DNA from: Paenarthrobacter nitroguajacolicus | GTDB taxonomy: Bacteria > Actinomycetota > Actinomycetes > Actinomycetales > Micrococcaceae | Length of the DNA: 64,000 bases | Assembly: GCF_007786235.1 (NCBI RefSeq) | Contig: NZ_VNFK01000003.1 | Location: 186,001-250,000 of the forward strand | Direction: 5' to 3' | Shown: positions 7,136 to 16,715 of the stretch, one piece after another | Numbering within the stretch: the first letter of the stretch is position 1 | Layout: each line of letters opens with the position of its first letter | The notes under the pieces: generated by a model | Seen by the model: the letters and a program-made list of their open reading frames with translations, nothing else | Database searches by the model: none | What the model was told of the DNA's origin: nothing | Made by a program: the position numbers and the translations under genes

Positions 7136-8040
7136 GCGCGCCGTCACCAGCCGCCGTCGGTACTTCCTCTCAGGAGGCCGCACCGCAGGAGCGGCCCCGC
7201 CCGCTTTCAAGGGCGAACCTGCTCCAGACTCTCGTCACCGGTTACTTCCCCTTGATCATCGCCACGCTGGTGGTTTTTCTCCCTCTGTTGTGGATGCTGT
7301 TGAGCTCCTTCAAGCAACCGGGCGAGATCGTCACCATCGACTTGAGGGTCCTGCCCGAGTCGCTGAACCTGGAGAACTATGCCATTGCGATGACCACCGT
7401 CCCGTTCGCGCAGTTCTTTGCCAACAGCCTGATCGTCACAGTGGTGGGTTCCACCATCAAGGTGATCCTCGCCATTCTCACTGCCTATGCCCTGGTGTTC
7501 GTGCGCTTCCCGTTCAAGAACGTGATTTTCGTGCTGATCCTCGTGGCCCTCATGGTTCCGGCCCAAGTGTCCATCCTGCCCAACTACATCCTCATCGCCG
7601 GGATGGGCGGCAAGAACACCCTGTGGGGGATCATCCTCCCCGGTCTTGGCACGGCATTCGGCACGTTCCTGCTGCGGCAGCATTTCCTGACCCTGCCGCC
7701 GTCCATCCTTGAAGCTGCGGAGATCGATGGCGCCGGCCATTGGCGGCGACTGTGGCAAATCATCGTCCCTGTGTCCGTTCCGTCGATCGCGACAGTGGCC
7801 CTGGTGACCGTGGTCAGCGAATGGAACGACTACATCTGGCCGCTCATCATCACTGACCGCCCCGAAACTATGACGCTCCCCGTGGGCCTGACACTGCTTC
7901 AAAACTCCGAAGGCAACGGGGCCGGCTGGGGAATCCTCATGGCGGGCGCAGTGCTGGTGATCGTCCCCATCCTGCTGGTGTTCGCCGCGCTCCAGCGCTA
8001 CATCGTTGCCGGGCTGACCCAGGGCAGTGTCACCGGCTGA
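7132..8040 (+). CDS. ABC importer permease, MalG/UgpE-like
   Basis: The second permease (302 residues) has a first membrane helix at about residues 38-58, five further helices, and the EAA loop EAAEIDGAGHWRRLWQIIVP near residue 200. MalG/UgpE-type features include the SSFK motif after helix 1 and an SEWNDYIWPL segment near the C terminus. It overlaps the upstream permease by 4 bases, indicating translational coupling, and is followed 52 bases later by the binding-protein gene. Confidence 0.92.
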   Translation: MSAPSPAAVGTSSQEAAPQERPRPLSRANLLQTLVTGYFPLIIATLVVFLPLLWMLLSSFKQPGEIVTIDLRVLPESLNLENYAIAMTTVPFAQFFANSLIVTVVGSTIKVILAILTAYALVFVRFPFKNVIFVLILVALMVPAQVSILPNYILIAGMGGKNTLWGIILPGLGTAFGTFLLRQHFLTLPPSILEAAEIDGAGHWRRLWQIIVPVSVPSIATVALVTVVSEWNDYIWPLIITDRPETMTLPVGLTLLQNSEGNGAGWGILMAGAVLVIVPILLVFAALQRYIVAGLTQGSVTG

Positions 8041-8092
8041 TTTTCTCCAACCGCACTATTCGCATCGAAGTAAGTAATTGAGAGGAAGCACC

Positions 8093-9439
8093 ATGCGCAC
8101 CAACCTTGATCGCCGACATTTCCTGGGACTTGCAGGCCTCGGAGCCGGGGCTGCGGCCCTCGCCGCATGCGGTGGACCGTCGACGGCGGGCACCGCGGAC
8201 GCCGTCGACGCCGCAACGATCGATTTCGCCGGCGTCAAACCGGCCGCCTCCATCGCCTTCTGGACCAACCACCCAGGCAAGTCCCAGGACGTGGAGAAGG
8301 CGATCATCGACAAGTTCCACGCCAAGTTCCCGGACATCAAGGTCAATCTGGTGACGGCTGGTGCCAACTACGAGGAAATCGCCCAGAAGTTCCAAACGTC
8401 CCAGGCGGCCAAGACAGGACTTCCGGGCCTGGTGGTCCTGTCCGACGTCTGGTGGTTCCGCTACTTCTCCAACGGCAGCATCATTCCCATCGATGGATTG
8501 GTGAAACAGCTGGACATCAAGATCGACGACTTCCAGAGGTCCTTGGTGGACGACTACAAGTACGACGACAAGCAGTGGGCACTCCCCTATGGGCGCTCCA
8601 CGCCGCTGTTCTACTACAACAAGGACCACTTCAAGGCTGCCGGGCTTCCTGACCGCGCACCGGCCACGTGGCAGGAATTCGCGGAATGGGCACCCAAGCT
8701 CAAGGCCACCTCAGGCGCCCAATACGCCTACATCTACCCCGCCTTGGCTGGCTACGCCGGCTGGACCCTGCAGAACAACCTCTGGGGCTGGGGCGGCAGC
8801 TGGTCCAAGGACTGGGACATCACCTGCGATTCCAAAGAGTCCGTTGCTGCGCTGCAGTGGGCCCAGGACTCCATCTACAAGGACGGCTGGGCCGGCGTCT
8901 CGTCCAAGGAAGCCGCTGACGACTTTGCCGCCGGCATCACCTCGTCCACCATTTCCTCCACCGGATCCCTGCTGGGTGTCCTGAAGGCGGCCAAGTTCAA
9001 CGTGGGCGTCGGCTTCCTCCCGGGCGGGCCAGAGGCACCCACCGGCGTGTGCCCCACCGGTGGTGCGGGCCTGGGCATCCCCAGCGGCATCAGCAAGGAA
9101 GAGCAGTTGGCAGCCGCGACGTTCCTCAAGTTCATGACTGAGCCGGAGAACACTGCCGCATTCTCCGCAGCAACGGGTTACATGCCTACCCGGCTCTCGG
9201 CTGACATGTCCGCCGTCCTCGCAGCGACACCGCAGATCAAGACCGCCATGGACCAGCTCGCGGCCACCAAGGTCCAGGACAACGCACGCGTGTTCCTCCC
9301 TGGGGCTGATCAGGAAATGGCCAAGTCGGCAGCCAAGATCCTCACCCAGCAAGGCGATGTCCAGGCAACCATGACCGAGCTGAAGAAGACGCTCGAAGGC
9401 ATCTACACCAAGGACGTCAAGCCCAAGCTGAAAGCATAA
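8093..9439 (+). CDS. Extracellular solute-binding lipoprotein of the ABC importer
   Basis: This family 1 (UgpB/MalE-like) binding protein has 448 residues. The N terminus RTNLDRRHFLGLAGLGAG contains a twin-arginine motif, and LAAC at about 26-29 is a lipobox, so export as a Tat-dependent lipoprotein is expected. The start at 8093 is chosen for AGAGGAAG upstream; an ATG 15 bases earlier lacks one. Gene order permease-permease-binding protein and the terminator right after the stop define a three-gene operon. The ligand is not identifiable; glycerol-3-phosphate, oligosaccharides and other sugars are all possible. Confidence 0.92.
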   Translation: MRTNLDRRHFLGLAGLGAGAAALAACGGPSTAGTADAVDAATIDFAGVKPAASIAFWTNHPGKSQDVEKAIIDKFHAKFPDIKVNLVTAGANYEEIAQKFQTSQAAKTGLPGLVVLSDVWWFRYFSNGSIIPIDGLVKQLDIKIDDFQRSLVDDYKYDDKQWALPYGRSTPLFYYNKDHFKAAGLPDRAPATWQEFAEWAPKLKATSGAQYAYIYPALAGYAGWTLQNNLWGWGGSWSKDWDITCDSKESVAALQWAQDSIYKDGWAGVSSKEAADDFAAGITSSTISSTGSLLGVLKAAKFNVGVGFLPGGPEAPTGVCPTGGAGLGIPSGISKEEQLAAATFLKFMTEPENTAAFSAATGYMPTRLSADMSAVLAATPQIKTAMDQLAATKVQDNARVFLPGADQEMAKSAAKILTQQGDVQATMTELKKTLEGIYTKDVKPKLKA

Positions 9440-9456
9440 CTTCCTTTGAACGCCAG

Positions 9457-9493
9457 AAAAGCCGGGCTGCTTCAGCAGCCCGGCTTTTCTTTT
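9457..9493 (+). terminator. Intrinsic terminator of the ABC importer operon
   Basis: Perfect 14-bp arms (AAAAGCCGGGCTGC and its complement) around a TTCA loop, followed by TTTTCTTTT. The first A-run also gives a U-tract on the other strand, so it may also stop transcripts leaving map (stop codon at 9501). Confidence 0.92.
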
Positions 9494-9500
9494 GCAGGTG

Positions 9501-10328
9501 TCAGGGAATCGGGACAGGCACGACACCGAGCGGCGCCAACTGCTCTGCGCCTCCGTCCGGGGCGGACAGGACCCAGATGCCCTTTTCATGAACGGCTACC
9601 GAGTGCTCCCACTGGCAGGACCGCTTGCCGTCGGTGGTGACAACGGTCCAGTCGTCGTCGAGCGTGGCCGTCTCTATGCCGCCACGTACCAGCATGGGTT
9701 CGATGGCGAGGCACAGGCCCGGGCGGATCTTGGGGCCGCGGTGACCGGTCCTGTAGTTCAGGACATCCGGTGCCATGTGCATTTCCGAACCGATGCCGTG
9801 GCCGACGTAGTCCTCCAGGATACCCAGGGGCTTGCCTTGGACGGAGGACACGTAGTCATCGATGGCGTTCCCAATGTCTCCGACGAATTTGCCTTGGGCC
9901 AGGGCAGCGATGCCGCGCCACATGGCAGCTTCAGTCACATCCGAAAGACGCTGGTCTTCTGGATCGGCGGCACCGACGATGACCGTCCGTGCCGAGTCTG
10001 AGTGCCAGCCATCCACGATGCAGCCGCCGTCGATGGAGATGATGTCGCCATCTTCCAGGACGCGTCCACCGGGGATACCGTGGACCACTTCTTCGTTGAC
10101 GGACGTGCAGATGGTGGCGGGGAAGCCGTGGTAACCGAGGAAGTTCGACTTGGCCCCGGCGCCGTTGAGGACCGCGGCGAATACATCGTCAAGGTCCTTG
10201 GTGGTGACGCCCGGCTTGGCCGCCGCAACGGCAGCGTCGAGTGCACGGCTCAGCACAAGTCCGGCCTGGTGCATGGTGCGCATTTGCTCGTTTGTTTTGT
10301 ATTCAATGCGGGGCTGACCGAACGCCAT
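9501..10328 (-). CDS. map: Methionine aminopeptidase, type I
   Basis: Map removes the N-terminal Met from nascent proteins. The 275-residue enzyme carries all five metal ligands: D100 (IDGG), D111 (HSDSA), H177 (GHGIG), E210 (AIEP) and E241 (WEHSV), plus the substrate histidine H84. Length fits type I enzymes of actinobacteria. It is downstream of secY-adk but separated from adk by a terminator at 10440-10474, so it is probably a separate transcript. The gap 10329-10439 contains the leader with GAGGAGAAC before the ATG. Confidence 0.97.
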   Translation of the reverse strand: MAFGQPRIEYKTNEQMRTMHQAGLVLSRALDAAVAAAKPGVTTKDLDDVFAAVLNGAGAKSNFLGYHGFPATICTSVNEEVVHGIPGGRVLEDGDIISIDGGCIVDGWHSDSARTVIVGAADPEDQRLSDVTEAAMWRGIAALAQGKFVGDIGNAIDDYVSSVQGKPLGILEDYVGHGIGSEMHMAPDVLNYRTGHRGPKIRPGLCLAIEPMLVRGGIETATLDDDWTVVTTDGKRSCQWEHSVAVHEKGIWVLSAPDGGAEQLAPLGVVPVPIP

Positions 10329-10439
10329 GTTCTCCTCTGGAAAATTGTTTGTTGGGGCCGATCACACGGTCCCATGCTCCGACCATTTTCCCGTATCTGG
10401 GAGCGTGGTTGAAATTGGCACGATTGCTTCAACGAAGAA

Positions 10440-10474
10440 GGGTGTGCCCCGCACCAACGGTACGGGGCACACCC
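10440..10474 (-). terminator. Intrinsic terminator downstream of adk
   Basis: Perfect 12-bp arms (10440-10451 and 10463-10474) around an 11-base loop; on the minus strand the hairpin is followed by TTCTTCGTT. It ends the secY-adk transcript. Confidence 0.85.
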
Positions 10475-10514
10475 TTTGCTCCACCGCCGGACACCCGGCT
10501 ATGTGGACAACGAG

Positions 10515-11093
10515 CTAGACGGCCTTGGCCGACTCGATTGCCGTGAGGACACGGTCGGTAACTTCGTCGATACCGCCGATGCCATCAACCTGCGTGAGAA
10601 TTCCACGCTCGGCATACTTGGCAACAACTGCTTCGGTCTGCTCGTGGTAGAGGTCCAGACGGTGACGGATCACGGTCTCGTTGTCATCCGAGCGGCCGGT
10701 TTCCTTGGCACGGCCAAGGAGACGGGCTACCAGTACTTCGTCGTCGGCGGTCAACTGGAGCACGACGTCGAGCTCCTGCTCACCCTCAGCGAGGATCTGG
10801 TCCAGGAAGTCCACCTGCGCCGTGGTGCGCGGGTAGCCGTCCAGGAGGAAGCCGTTCTCGACGTCGTCCTGGCTCAGGCGATCACGAACCATGTTGTTCG
10901 TGACGCTGTCCGGAACGAAGTCGCCGGCATCCATGTACTTCTTGGCCTCGATGCCCAAAGGGGTTTCGCCCTTTACGTTGGCACGGAAGATGTCGCCCGT
11001 GGAGATGGCGACTACGCCGAGGCGCTCGGAAATCCGTTCAGCCTGCGTACCCTTGCCCGAACCGGGAGGTCCAATGATCAGCATTCTCGTCAT
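10515..11093 (-). CDS. adk: Adenylate kinase (short-LID type)
   Basis: Adk catalyses ATP + AMP = 2 ADP. The 192-residue protein has the P-loop GPPGSGKGT at 8-16, the DGYPRT motif at about 84-89 and a short LID (GRAKETGRSDD) instead of the longer zinc-type LID. Such short enzymes are usual in actinobacteria. The ATG overlaps the secY stop by 4 bases (ATGA), so translation is coupled to secY. Confidence 0.98.
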   Translation of the reverse strand: MTRMLIIGPPGSGKGTQAERISERLGVVAISTGDIFRANVKGETPLGIEAKKYMDAGDFVPDSVTNNMVRDRLSQDDVENGFLLDGYPRTTAQVDFLDQILAEGEQELDVVLQLTADDEVLVARLLGRAKETGRSDDNETVIRHRLDLYHEQTEAVVAKYAERGILTQVDGIGGIDEVTDRVLTAIESAKAV

Positions 11094-12400
11094 CGCAAAA
11101 GCCCTTCGTAGTGACGTTGTTGTAGCTGCGCATCAATCTGCTTGACGGTTTCCAGGCCGACACCCACCATGATCAGGATTGACGTGCCACCGAACGGGAA
11201 GTTCTGGTTGGCGTTGATCAGGACGAGTGCAACCAGCGGAATCAACGCGACGAAGCCCAGGTACAGGGCTCCAGGCAGGGTGATCCTGGAAAGCACGTAC
11301 TGCAGGTAGTCCGCGGTCGGTTTACCCGCCCGGATGCCCGGAATGAACCCGCCGTACTTCTTCATGTTGTCCGACACTTCTTCAGGGTTGAAGGTGATGG
11401 CCACGTAGAAGTAGGTAAAGAACACGATCATGGCGAAGTAGAGCGCCATGTAGATGGGGTGGTCGCCGCGGGTGAGGTTGTTGTTGATCCACTCAACCCA
11501 CGGTGCCATTTGCTCGCCGGGCGCCGGCTGGTTGAACTGCGCAATCAAGCCGGGCAGGTAGAGCATGGAGGAAGCGAAGATGACAGGCACGACGCCGGCC
11601 ATGTTCACTTTGATGGGGATGTAGGTGCTGGTGCCACCCACGGTTCGGCGTCCGATCATGCGCTTGGCGTACTGAACCGGAACGCGACGCTGCGACTGCT
11701 CCACGAAGACCACCAAAGCCACCGTGAGCAGGCCGACGGCCAGAACGGTGAAGAAGGTTCCCGGGCCCTTGGACTCCCAGATGGAACCGAGCGAGCCGGG
11801 GAAGCTGGCTGCGATGGAGGTGAAGATGAGCAGCGACATGCCGTTGCCAACACCCTTTTCAGTGACCAGCTCGCCCATCCACATGATGAGGCCCGTACCG
11901 GCCGTCAGTGTGATGATGATGAGGATGGTGGTCATGATGCTGTCATCAGGAATGATGGGCAGGTTACAGCCAGGCAGAAGTTGGCCGGATCGGGCAAGCG
12001 ACACCAACGTGGTGGCGTTGAGCAGGCCGAGGGCGATCGTGAGGTACCGGGTGTACTGCGTCAACTTTGACTGTCCCGAGGAACCTTCTTCGTACAGCTG
12101 CTGGAACCGGGGAATGACTACCCGGAGCAACTGCACGATGATGCTCGCCGTGATGTAGGGCATGATGCCCAAGGCAAAGACTGAAACCTGCAGCAACGCG
12201 CCGCCGCTGAACAAGTTCACCAGCTGGTAGATGCCCTGCGAGGTGTCACCGGTGTTCAAGCATTGCTGGACATTCTGGTAGTTCACACCAGGCGAGGGGA
12301 TGAAAGCTCCCAAGCGGAAGATTGTGATGATTCCCAGCGTGAACAACAACTTGCGTCGCAAATCAGGCGTCCGAAACGCCCGGCCGAATGCGCTTAGCAA
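11090..12400 (-). CDS. secY: Protein translocase subunit SecY
   Basis: SecY is the channel of the Sec translocon. The 436-residue protein has ten predicted membrane helices, the N-terminal LRRKLLFTLGIITIFRLG region, the plug region after helix 1, and cytoplasmic loops RVPVQYAKR and GIRAGKPTADYL. The start is TTG with AGGAGGACGC upstream. Unlike in many bacteria, it is cut off from the spc cluster by the strong terminator at 12511-12559 and has its own TAGACT promoter. Confidence 0.98.
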   Translation of the reverse strand: MLSAFGRAFRTPDLRRKLLFTLGIITIFRLGAFIPSPGVNYQNVQQCLNTGDTSQGIYQLVNLFSGGALLQVSVFALGIMPYITASIIVQLLRVVIPRFQQLYEEGSSGQSKLTQYTRYLTIALGLLNATTLVSLARSGQLLPGCNLPIIPDDSIMTTILIIITLTAGTGLIMWMGELVTEKGVGNGMSLLIFTSIAASFPGSLGSIWESKGPGTFFTVLAVGLLTVALVVFVEQSQRRVPVQYAKRMIGRRTVGGTSTYIPIKVNMAGVVPVIFASSMLYLPGLIAQFNQPAPGEQMAPWVEWINNNLTRGDHPIYMALYFAMIVFFTYFYVAITFNPEEVSDNMKKYGGFIPGIRAGKPTADYLQYVLSRITLPGALYLGFVALIPLVALVLINANQNFPFGGTSILIMVGVGLETVKQIDAQLQQRHYEGLLR

Positions 12401-12459
12401 GCGTCCTCCTGAGTAGAAAGTACAAGGATGTGGAAGGGATCAATGAAACCCAACAACCG

Positions 12460-12488
12460 AGTCTAACTGCTTGTGACGCCGTCGTAAT
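12460..12488 (-). promoter_or_regulatory. Candidate secY-adk promoter
   Basis: On the minus strand TAGACT lies at 12460-12465, about 60 bases ahead of the secY TTG and just downstream of the rplO terminator. The -35 region (TATTAC/ATTACG near 12483-12489) is poor. Confidence 0.4.
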
Positions 12489-12510
12489 AATCGAGAGTCC
12501 ACAATCACGC

Positions 12511-12559
12511 AAAAAATCCCGGTACACCGGGCCGAGGCCCCGCGTACCGGGATTTTTTT
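12511..12559. terminator. Strong terminator between rplO and secY
   Basis: Perfect 15-bp arms (12511-12525 and 12544-12558), A-run on one side and T-run on the other, so U-tracts arise on both strands. It terminates the spc transcript after rplO. Confidence 0.93.
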
Positions 12560-12585
12560 ACAACGGGCATCTGCCCCACTGACTC

Positions 12586-13068
12586 TTAGAGAGTGGTGGT
12601 GCTTCCGCCTGCTGCGGCAATCTTTTCCGAAGCGCTGGAAGAGAATGCGTGGACGGTGACGTCAACCTTGACGGTGATGTCGCCGGTGCCAAGCACCTTG
12701 ACGGGCTGGTTCTTGCGAACTGCACCCTTCTCAACCAGGGACTCGACGGTGACAGTGCCACCTTCCGGGAACAGCTCGTTGAGCTTCTCCAGGTTTACAA
12801 CCTGGAACTCGACCCGGAACGGGTTCTTGAAGCCGCGCAGCTTCGGCAGGCGCATGTGCAGCGGCAGCTGGCCGCCGGCAAAGCCAGCCTTTACCTGGTA
12901 GCGGGCCTTCGTACCCTTGGTACCGCGACCAGCGGTCTTACCCTTGGAGCCTTCACCACGACCAACACGGGTCTTGGCGGTCTTGGCACCCGGGGCGGGA
13001 CGCAGGTGGTGGACCTTCAGAGCGTTCTGCTTCTCAGCAGTCTCTGCGGCGGTCTTGTTCTCTGCCAT
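12586..13068 (-). CDS. rplO: 50S ribosomal protein L15
   Basis: L15 is an early 50S assembly protein. The 160-residue product has the Gly-rich [17 protein letters not shown] region and the [18 protein letters not shown] motif. About 15 extra residues ([15 protein letters not shown]) precede the conserved [13 protein letters not shown]. Its ATG overlaps the rpmD stop (TAATG). It is the last gene of the spc transcript. Confidence 0.98.
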   Translation of the reverse strand: MAENKTAAETAEKQNALKVHHLRPAPGAKTAKTRVGRGEGSKGKTAGRGTKGTKARYQVKAGFAGGQLPLHMRLPKLRGFKNPFRVEFQVVNLEKLNELFPEGGTVTVESLVEKGAVRKNQPVKVLGTGDITVKVDVTVHAFSSSASEKIAAAGGSTTTL

Positions 13069-13274
13069 TACTTCGCCTCCTCTACATTCACGAGGTGCGG
13101 AACCGTGTTGAGCATGCCAACGGTCACGGCGTCAGCGTTGCGGACAACAGTGTGTCCGATGCGCTTCAGGCCGAGGGAGCGAAGGGTCGCAATCTGGTTC
13201 TGCTTGGCGCCAATGACGCCCTTGATCTGGGTGATCTCCAACTTGGCGTCGGAGGGAGTCAGGTTCTTAGCCAT
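13068..13274 (-). CDS. rpmD: 50S ribosomal protein L30
   Basis: L30 is a small 50S protein. The 68-residue call starts at [19 protein letters not shown] with the family's [20 protein letters not shown] core; the upstream open frame to 13472 overlaps rpsE and is rejected. Two bases separate it from rpsE. Confidence 0.97.
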   Translation of the reverse strand: MAKNLTPSDAKLEITQIKGVIGAKQNQIATLRSLGLKRIGHTVVRNADAVTVGMLNTVPHLVNVEEAK

Positions 13275-13276
13275 GA

Positions 13277-13981
13277 CTAAACACCTGCCTTCTGGTTCTG
13301 GAGCGCGCGCACCAGAGCAGCAGGAGCAACCTCGTCCAGCGGCAGGCCACGGCGGGCAGCCACGGAAGCGGGCTCTTCGAGCTGCTTCAGAGCGGCAACG
13401 GTCGCGTGAACGATGTTGATCGCGTTGGAAGAACCGAGCGACTTGGAGAGGATGTCGTGGATGCCCACGCACTCCAGTACAGCGCGGACCGGACCACCGG
13501 CAATAACACCGGTACCGGCGGAAGCCGGACGCAGCAGGACTACGCCTGCAGCAGCTTCACCCTGCACACGGTGCGGGATGGTGCTGCCAACGCGGGGAAC
13601 GCGGAAGAAGGACTTCTTGGCCTCTTCAACGCCCTTTGCGATAGCTGCGGGAACTTCCTTGGCCTTGCCGTAGCCCACGCCGACCATACCGTTGCCGTCA
13701 CCGACGACGACCAGAGCGGTGAAGCTGAAGCGACGACCACCCTTGACGACCTTGGCAACGCGGTTGATGGTGACAACGCGCTCTACGAACTGGCTCTTCT
13801 CGGCTTCACGACCGCCGTCGCGGCCACCACGGCCACCACGGTCGCCGCGGCCCTGGCCACGGTCGCCACGCTCGCCACGACGTCCGCCGCGGCGGTCATC
13901 GGTAGCGGGTGCGGTCTCAGTTGCTTCAGCAGCTACAGCTTCAGTCACCTGAATGTCCTTTTCGTTATTTTCAACGGTCAC
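13277..13981 (-). CDS. rpsE: 30S ribosomal protein S5 with RG-rich N-terminal extension
   Basis: S5 lies at the mRNA entry side and affects decoding fidelity. At 234 residues it is about 65 longer than E. coli S5. The extra N terminus is acidic at first and then Arg/Gly/Asp-rich at about residues 29-57 ([18 protein letters not shown]), resembling RGG motifs. The conserved part ([20 protein letters not shown]) follows, with the loop [14 protein letters not shown] and a C-terminal S5 domain. The GTG start overlaps the rplR stop (GTGA). Confidence 0.97.
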   Translation of the reverse strand: MTVENNEKDIQVTEAVAAEATETAPATDDRRGGRRGERGDRGQGRGDRGGRGGRDGGREAEKSQFVERVVTINRVAKVVKGGRRFSFTALVVVGDGNGMVGVGYGKAKEVPAAIAKGVEEAKKSFFRVPRVGSTIPHRVQGEAAAGVVLLRPASAGTGVIAGGPVRAVLECVGIHDILSKSLGSSNAINIVHATVAALKQLEEPASVAARRGLPLDEVAPAALVRALQNQKAGV

Positions 13982-14361
13982 AGTGCCAGCCCACCTTCGC
14001 GAGCACCGTCAGCGACGGCGGCGATGCGGCCGTGGTACTTGTTACCGCCACGGTCGAAGACAACAGCTTCGACGCCTGCAGCCTTGGCACGCTCGGCAAC
14101 GAGCTCGCCGACGCGCTTGGCCTTGGCAGTCTTGTCTCCGTCAAACGCGCGAAGGTCAGCTTCCAGGGTGGAAGCGTAAGCCACGGTTACACCCTTGCTG
14201 TCATCGACAACCTGGACGAATACGTGACGTGCCGAACGGTTGACGACCAGACGAGGACGTACAGCCGTACCGGTGATGCGCTTGCGGATACGAAGCTGGC
14301 GACGGCTGCGTGCAGCAGACTTGCTCTTGTTCGTACGCTTCTTGTTAATTGCGATGGCCAT
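13978..14361 (-). CDS. rplR: 50S ribosomal protein L18
   Basis: L18 binds 5S rRNA. The 127-residue protein has the basic N terminus and the [18 protein letters not shown] core; it ends [10 protein letters not shown]. It is 3 bases downstream of rplF and overlaps rpsE by 4 bases. Confidence 0.98.
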   Translation of the reverse strand: MAIAINKKRTNKSKSAARSRRQLRIRKRITGTAVRPRLVVNRSARHVFVQVVDDSKGVTVAYASTLEADLRAFDGDKTAKAKRVGELVAERAKAAGVEAVVFDRGGNKYHGRIAAVADGAREGGLAL

Positions 14362-14364
14362 GGT

Positions 14365-14901
14365 TTACTTACCAGCCTTTCCGACCTTGCGGCGGATGAC
14401 TTCGCCGGCGTAACGGACACCCTTGCCCTTGTAGGGGTCAGGCTTGCGCAGCTTGCGAATGTTGGCAGCAACCTCGCCGACCTGCTGCTTGTTGATACCC
14501 GAAACAGAGAGCTTGGTCGGACCCTCCACTACGAAGGTGATGCCTTCGGGTGCAGAGACGTTAACCGGGTGGCTGTAGCCCAGAGCGAACTCCAGGTCAG
14601 AACCCTTGGCCTGAACGCGGTAACCGGTACCAACGATTTCAAGCTTCTTCTCGTAGCCCTCGGTAACGCCCTGGATCATGTTGGCGATCAGGGTGCGGGT
14701 CAGGCCGTGCAGCGAACGCGAGTTGCGCTCGTCGTTCGGGCGGGTGACCGTGAGAGTGTTTTCTTCCTGGGTAACCTCGATCGGGCTGGCCACAGTGTGG
14801 CTCAGCTCGCCCTTGGCACCTTTGACGCTGATGACGGAGCCATCGAGCTTGACCTCAACTCCGGCAGGAACGGTGATGGGGAGACGTCCAATACGTGACA
14901 T
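14365..14901 (-). CDS. rplF: 50S ribosomal protein L6
   Basis: L6 is located near the factor-binding site. The 178-residue protein has the start [17 protein letters not shown] and the C-terminal signature [19 protein letters not shown]. The ATG has a GAAAGGAAGAG Shine-Dalgarno. It lies 18 bases downstream of rpsH. Confidence 0.98.
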   Translation of the reverse strand: MSRIGRLPITVPAGVEVKLDGSVISVKGAKGELSHTVASPIEVTQEENTLTVTRPNDERNSRSLHGLTRTLIANMIQGVTEGYEKKLEIVGTGYRVQAKGSDLEFALGYSHPVNVSAPEGITFVVEGPTKLSVSGINKQQVGEVAANIRKLRKPDPYKGKGVRYAGEVIRRKVGKAGK

Positions 14902-14919
14902 TATTCTCTTCCTTTCCCG

Positions 14920-15318
14920 TTACCAGACGTACGCGAGGACTTCGCCGCCCACGCCCTTCTTACCGGCCTGCTTGTCAGTCAGGAGGCCGGAAGAGGTGGA
15001 CAGGATTGCGATACCCAGGCCACCCAGCACGTGAGGCAGGTTGGTGGACTTCGCGTAAACGCGGAGGCCCGGCTTGGAGATGCGGCGGACGCCAGCGATG
15101 GAACGCTCGCGGTTCGGACCGAACTTCAGGTCGATGGTCAGCTTCTTGCCAACCTCGGCGTCTTCTTCCTTCCAGCCGGCAATGTAGCCTTCTGCCTTCA
15201 GGATGTCAGCAACGCGTGCCTTCAGCTTGCTGTACGGCATGGACACGGTGTCGTGGTATGCCGAGTTTGCATTGCGCAGACGCGTGAGCATGTCTGCGAC
15301 AGGATCTGTCATAGTCAT
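14920..15318 (-). CDS. rpsH: 30S ribosomal protein S8
   Basis: S8 binds the central domain of 16S rRNA and in E. coli represses the spc operon. The 132-residue protein has [23 protein letters not shown] at the start and [26 protein letters not shown] at the end. A second ATG two codons in is an alternative. rplE lies directly upstream; the rpsN gene that often separates them is absent. Confidence 0.98.
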   Translation of the reverse strand: MTMTDPVADMLTRLRNANSAYHDTVSMPYSKLKARVADILKAEGYIAGWKEEDAEVGKKLTIDLKFGPNRERSIAGVRRISKPGLRVYAKSTNLPHVLGGLGIAILSTSSGLLTDKQAGKKGVGGEVLAYVW

Positions 15319-15396
15319 TTGGGCTATAGCCCTTCCTCGTACCGGTTTCCGTTGCGCTGGCTCTTAGGAGCCTGCGCGGACGGACCTGTCACGTAG

Positions 15397-15984
15397 TTAG
15401 TTTTCGGTCTTGAACGGGAAACCAAGCGCCTTGAGCAGCGCGCGGCCTTCGTCATCGGTCTTGGCGGTGGTGACGACCGTGATGTCCATACCGCGAACGC
15501 GGTCAATGGAGTCCTGGTCGATTTCGTGGAACATAACCTGCTCGGTCAGACCGAAGGTGTAGTTGCCGTTGCCATCAAACTGCTTGCCGTTGAGGCCGCG
15601 GAAGTCACGGATACGCGGCAGTGCCAGCGAAACCAGACGATCCACGAATTCCCACATGCGGTCTCCACGCAGAGTTGCGTGTGCACCGATCGGCATGCCT
15701 TCGCGCAGCTTGAACTGAGCGATCGACTTGCGGGCCTTGGTTACCTGCGGCTTCTGGCCGGTGATCAGGGTGAGGTCGCGGACAGCGCCGTCGATCAGCT
15801 TGGAGTCCTTGGCGGCATCTCCAACACCCATGTTCACTACAACCTTCACCAGGCGGGGAACCTGGTTGACGTTCGCGTAGCTGAATTCGTCCTGCAGCGA
15901 CTTCTTGATGGTCTCTGCGTACTTCGTCTTCAGACGCGGAACGATCTTGTTTGCGACGGTGGTCTCAGACAGTGTCTCACTCAT
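15397..15984 (-). CDS. rplE: 50S ribosomal protein L5
   Basis: L5 binds 5S rRNA and bridges to S13. The 195-residue product has about ten extra N-terminal residues before the conserved [15 protein letters not shown]. Core motifs [18 protein letters not shown] and [12 protein letters not shown] are present. The start overlaps the rplX stop (TGATG). The following gap to rpsH (78 bases) holds no rpsN. Confidence 0.98.
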   Translation of the reverse strand: MSETLSETTVANKIVPRLKTKYAETIKKSLQDEFSYANVNQVPRLVKVVVNMGVGDAAKDSKLIDGAVRDLTLITGQKPQVTKARKSIAQFKLREGMPIGAHATLRGDRMWEFVDRLVSLALPRIRDFRGLNGKQFDGNGNYTFGLTEQVMFHEIDQDSIDRVRGMDITVVTTAKTDDEGRALLKALGFPFKTEN

Positions 15985-16343
15985 CAGATGTCCTTCCCGG
16001 TGGCCTTGGACACGCGGATACGGACGGTCTTGGTAGCGCCATCCTTCTCAACGGTGTCGAGACGGAAACCAACACGGGTCGGCTTCTTGGTCGACGGGTC
16101 AACCAAAGCAACGTTGGAAACGTGGATCGGGGCCTCAACGACCTCGATGCCACCGGTCTTGGTGCCGCGCTGCGACTGACCGACCTTGGTGTGCTTGGTG
16201 ACGCGGTTGATTCCCTCTACCAGCACGCGGTTGGTGTCAGGGAATACGCGCAGGACCTTGCCCTGCTTGCCGCGGTCGCCGCCGCGTTCCTGCTTGGCGC
16301 CGGTGATGACCTGTACGAGGTCACCCTTCTTGATCTTAGCCAT
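15984..16343 (-). CDS. rplX: 50S ribosomal protein L24
   Basis: L24 is a KOW-domain 50S assembly initiator. The 119-residue protein begins [22 protein letters not shown] with KOW residues and the NRVTKHTK motif. Length is about 15 residues above the common size. It is 3 bases downstream of rplN. Confidence 0.98.
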   Translation of the reverse strand: MAKIKKGDLVQVITGAKQERGGDRGKQGKVLRVFPDTNRVLVEGINRVTKHTKVGQSQRGTKTGGIEVVEAPIHVSNVALVDPSTKKPTRVGFRLDTVEKDGATKTVRIRVSKATGKDI

Positions 16344-16346
16344 GGA

Positions 16347-16715
16347 CTAAAGCACCTCCGGGGCCAGCGAAACGATCTTCATGAACTTCTTGTCGCGAAG
16401 TTCACGACCAACCGGGCCGAAGATACGGGTACCGCGGGGGTCACCGTCGTTCTTCAGGATCACAGCTGCGTTTTCGTCAAACTTGATGTAGGAACCATCC
16501 GCACGGCGGCGTTCCTTCTTGGTACGAACGATGACAGCCTTGACGACGTCACCCTTCTTTACGTTGCCGCCAGGGATAGCGTCCTTGACGGTGGCGACGA
16601 TGACGTCGCCGATGCCTGCGTAGCGACGACCGGATCCACCGAGAACGCGAATGGTAAGGATTTCCTTAGCACCCGTGTTGTCGGCGACCTTGAGTCGCGA
16701 CTCCTGCTGAATCAA
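16347..16715 (-). CDS. rplN: 50S ribosomal protein L14
   Basis: L14 forms an intersubunit bridge. The 122-residue protein matches the family end to end ([19 protein letters not shown] ... [12 protein letters not shown]). The start codon is TTG. It is the first gene of the spc transcript; a terminator and a new promoter separate it from rpsQ. Confidence 0.98.
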   Translation of the reverse strand: MIQQESRLKVADNTGAKEILTIRVLGGSGRRYAGIGDVIVATVKDAIPGGNVKKGDVVKAVIVRTKKERRRADGSYIKFDENAAVILKNDGDPRGTRIFGPVGRELRDKKFMKIVSLAPEVL

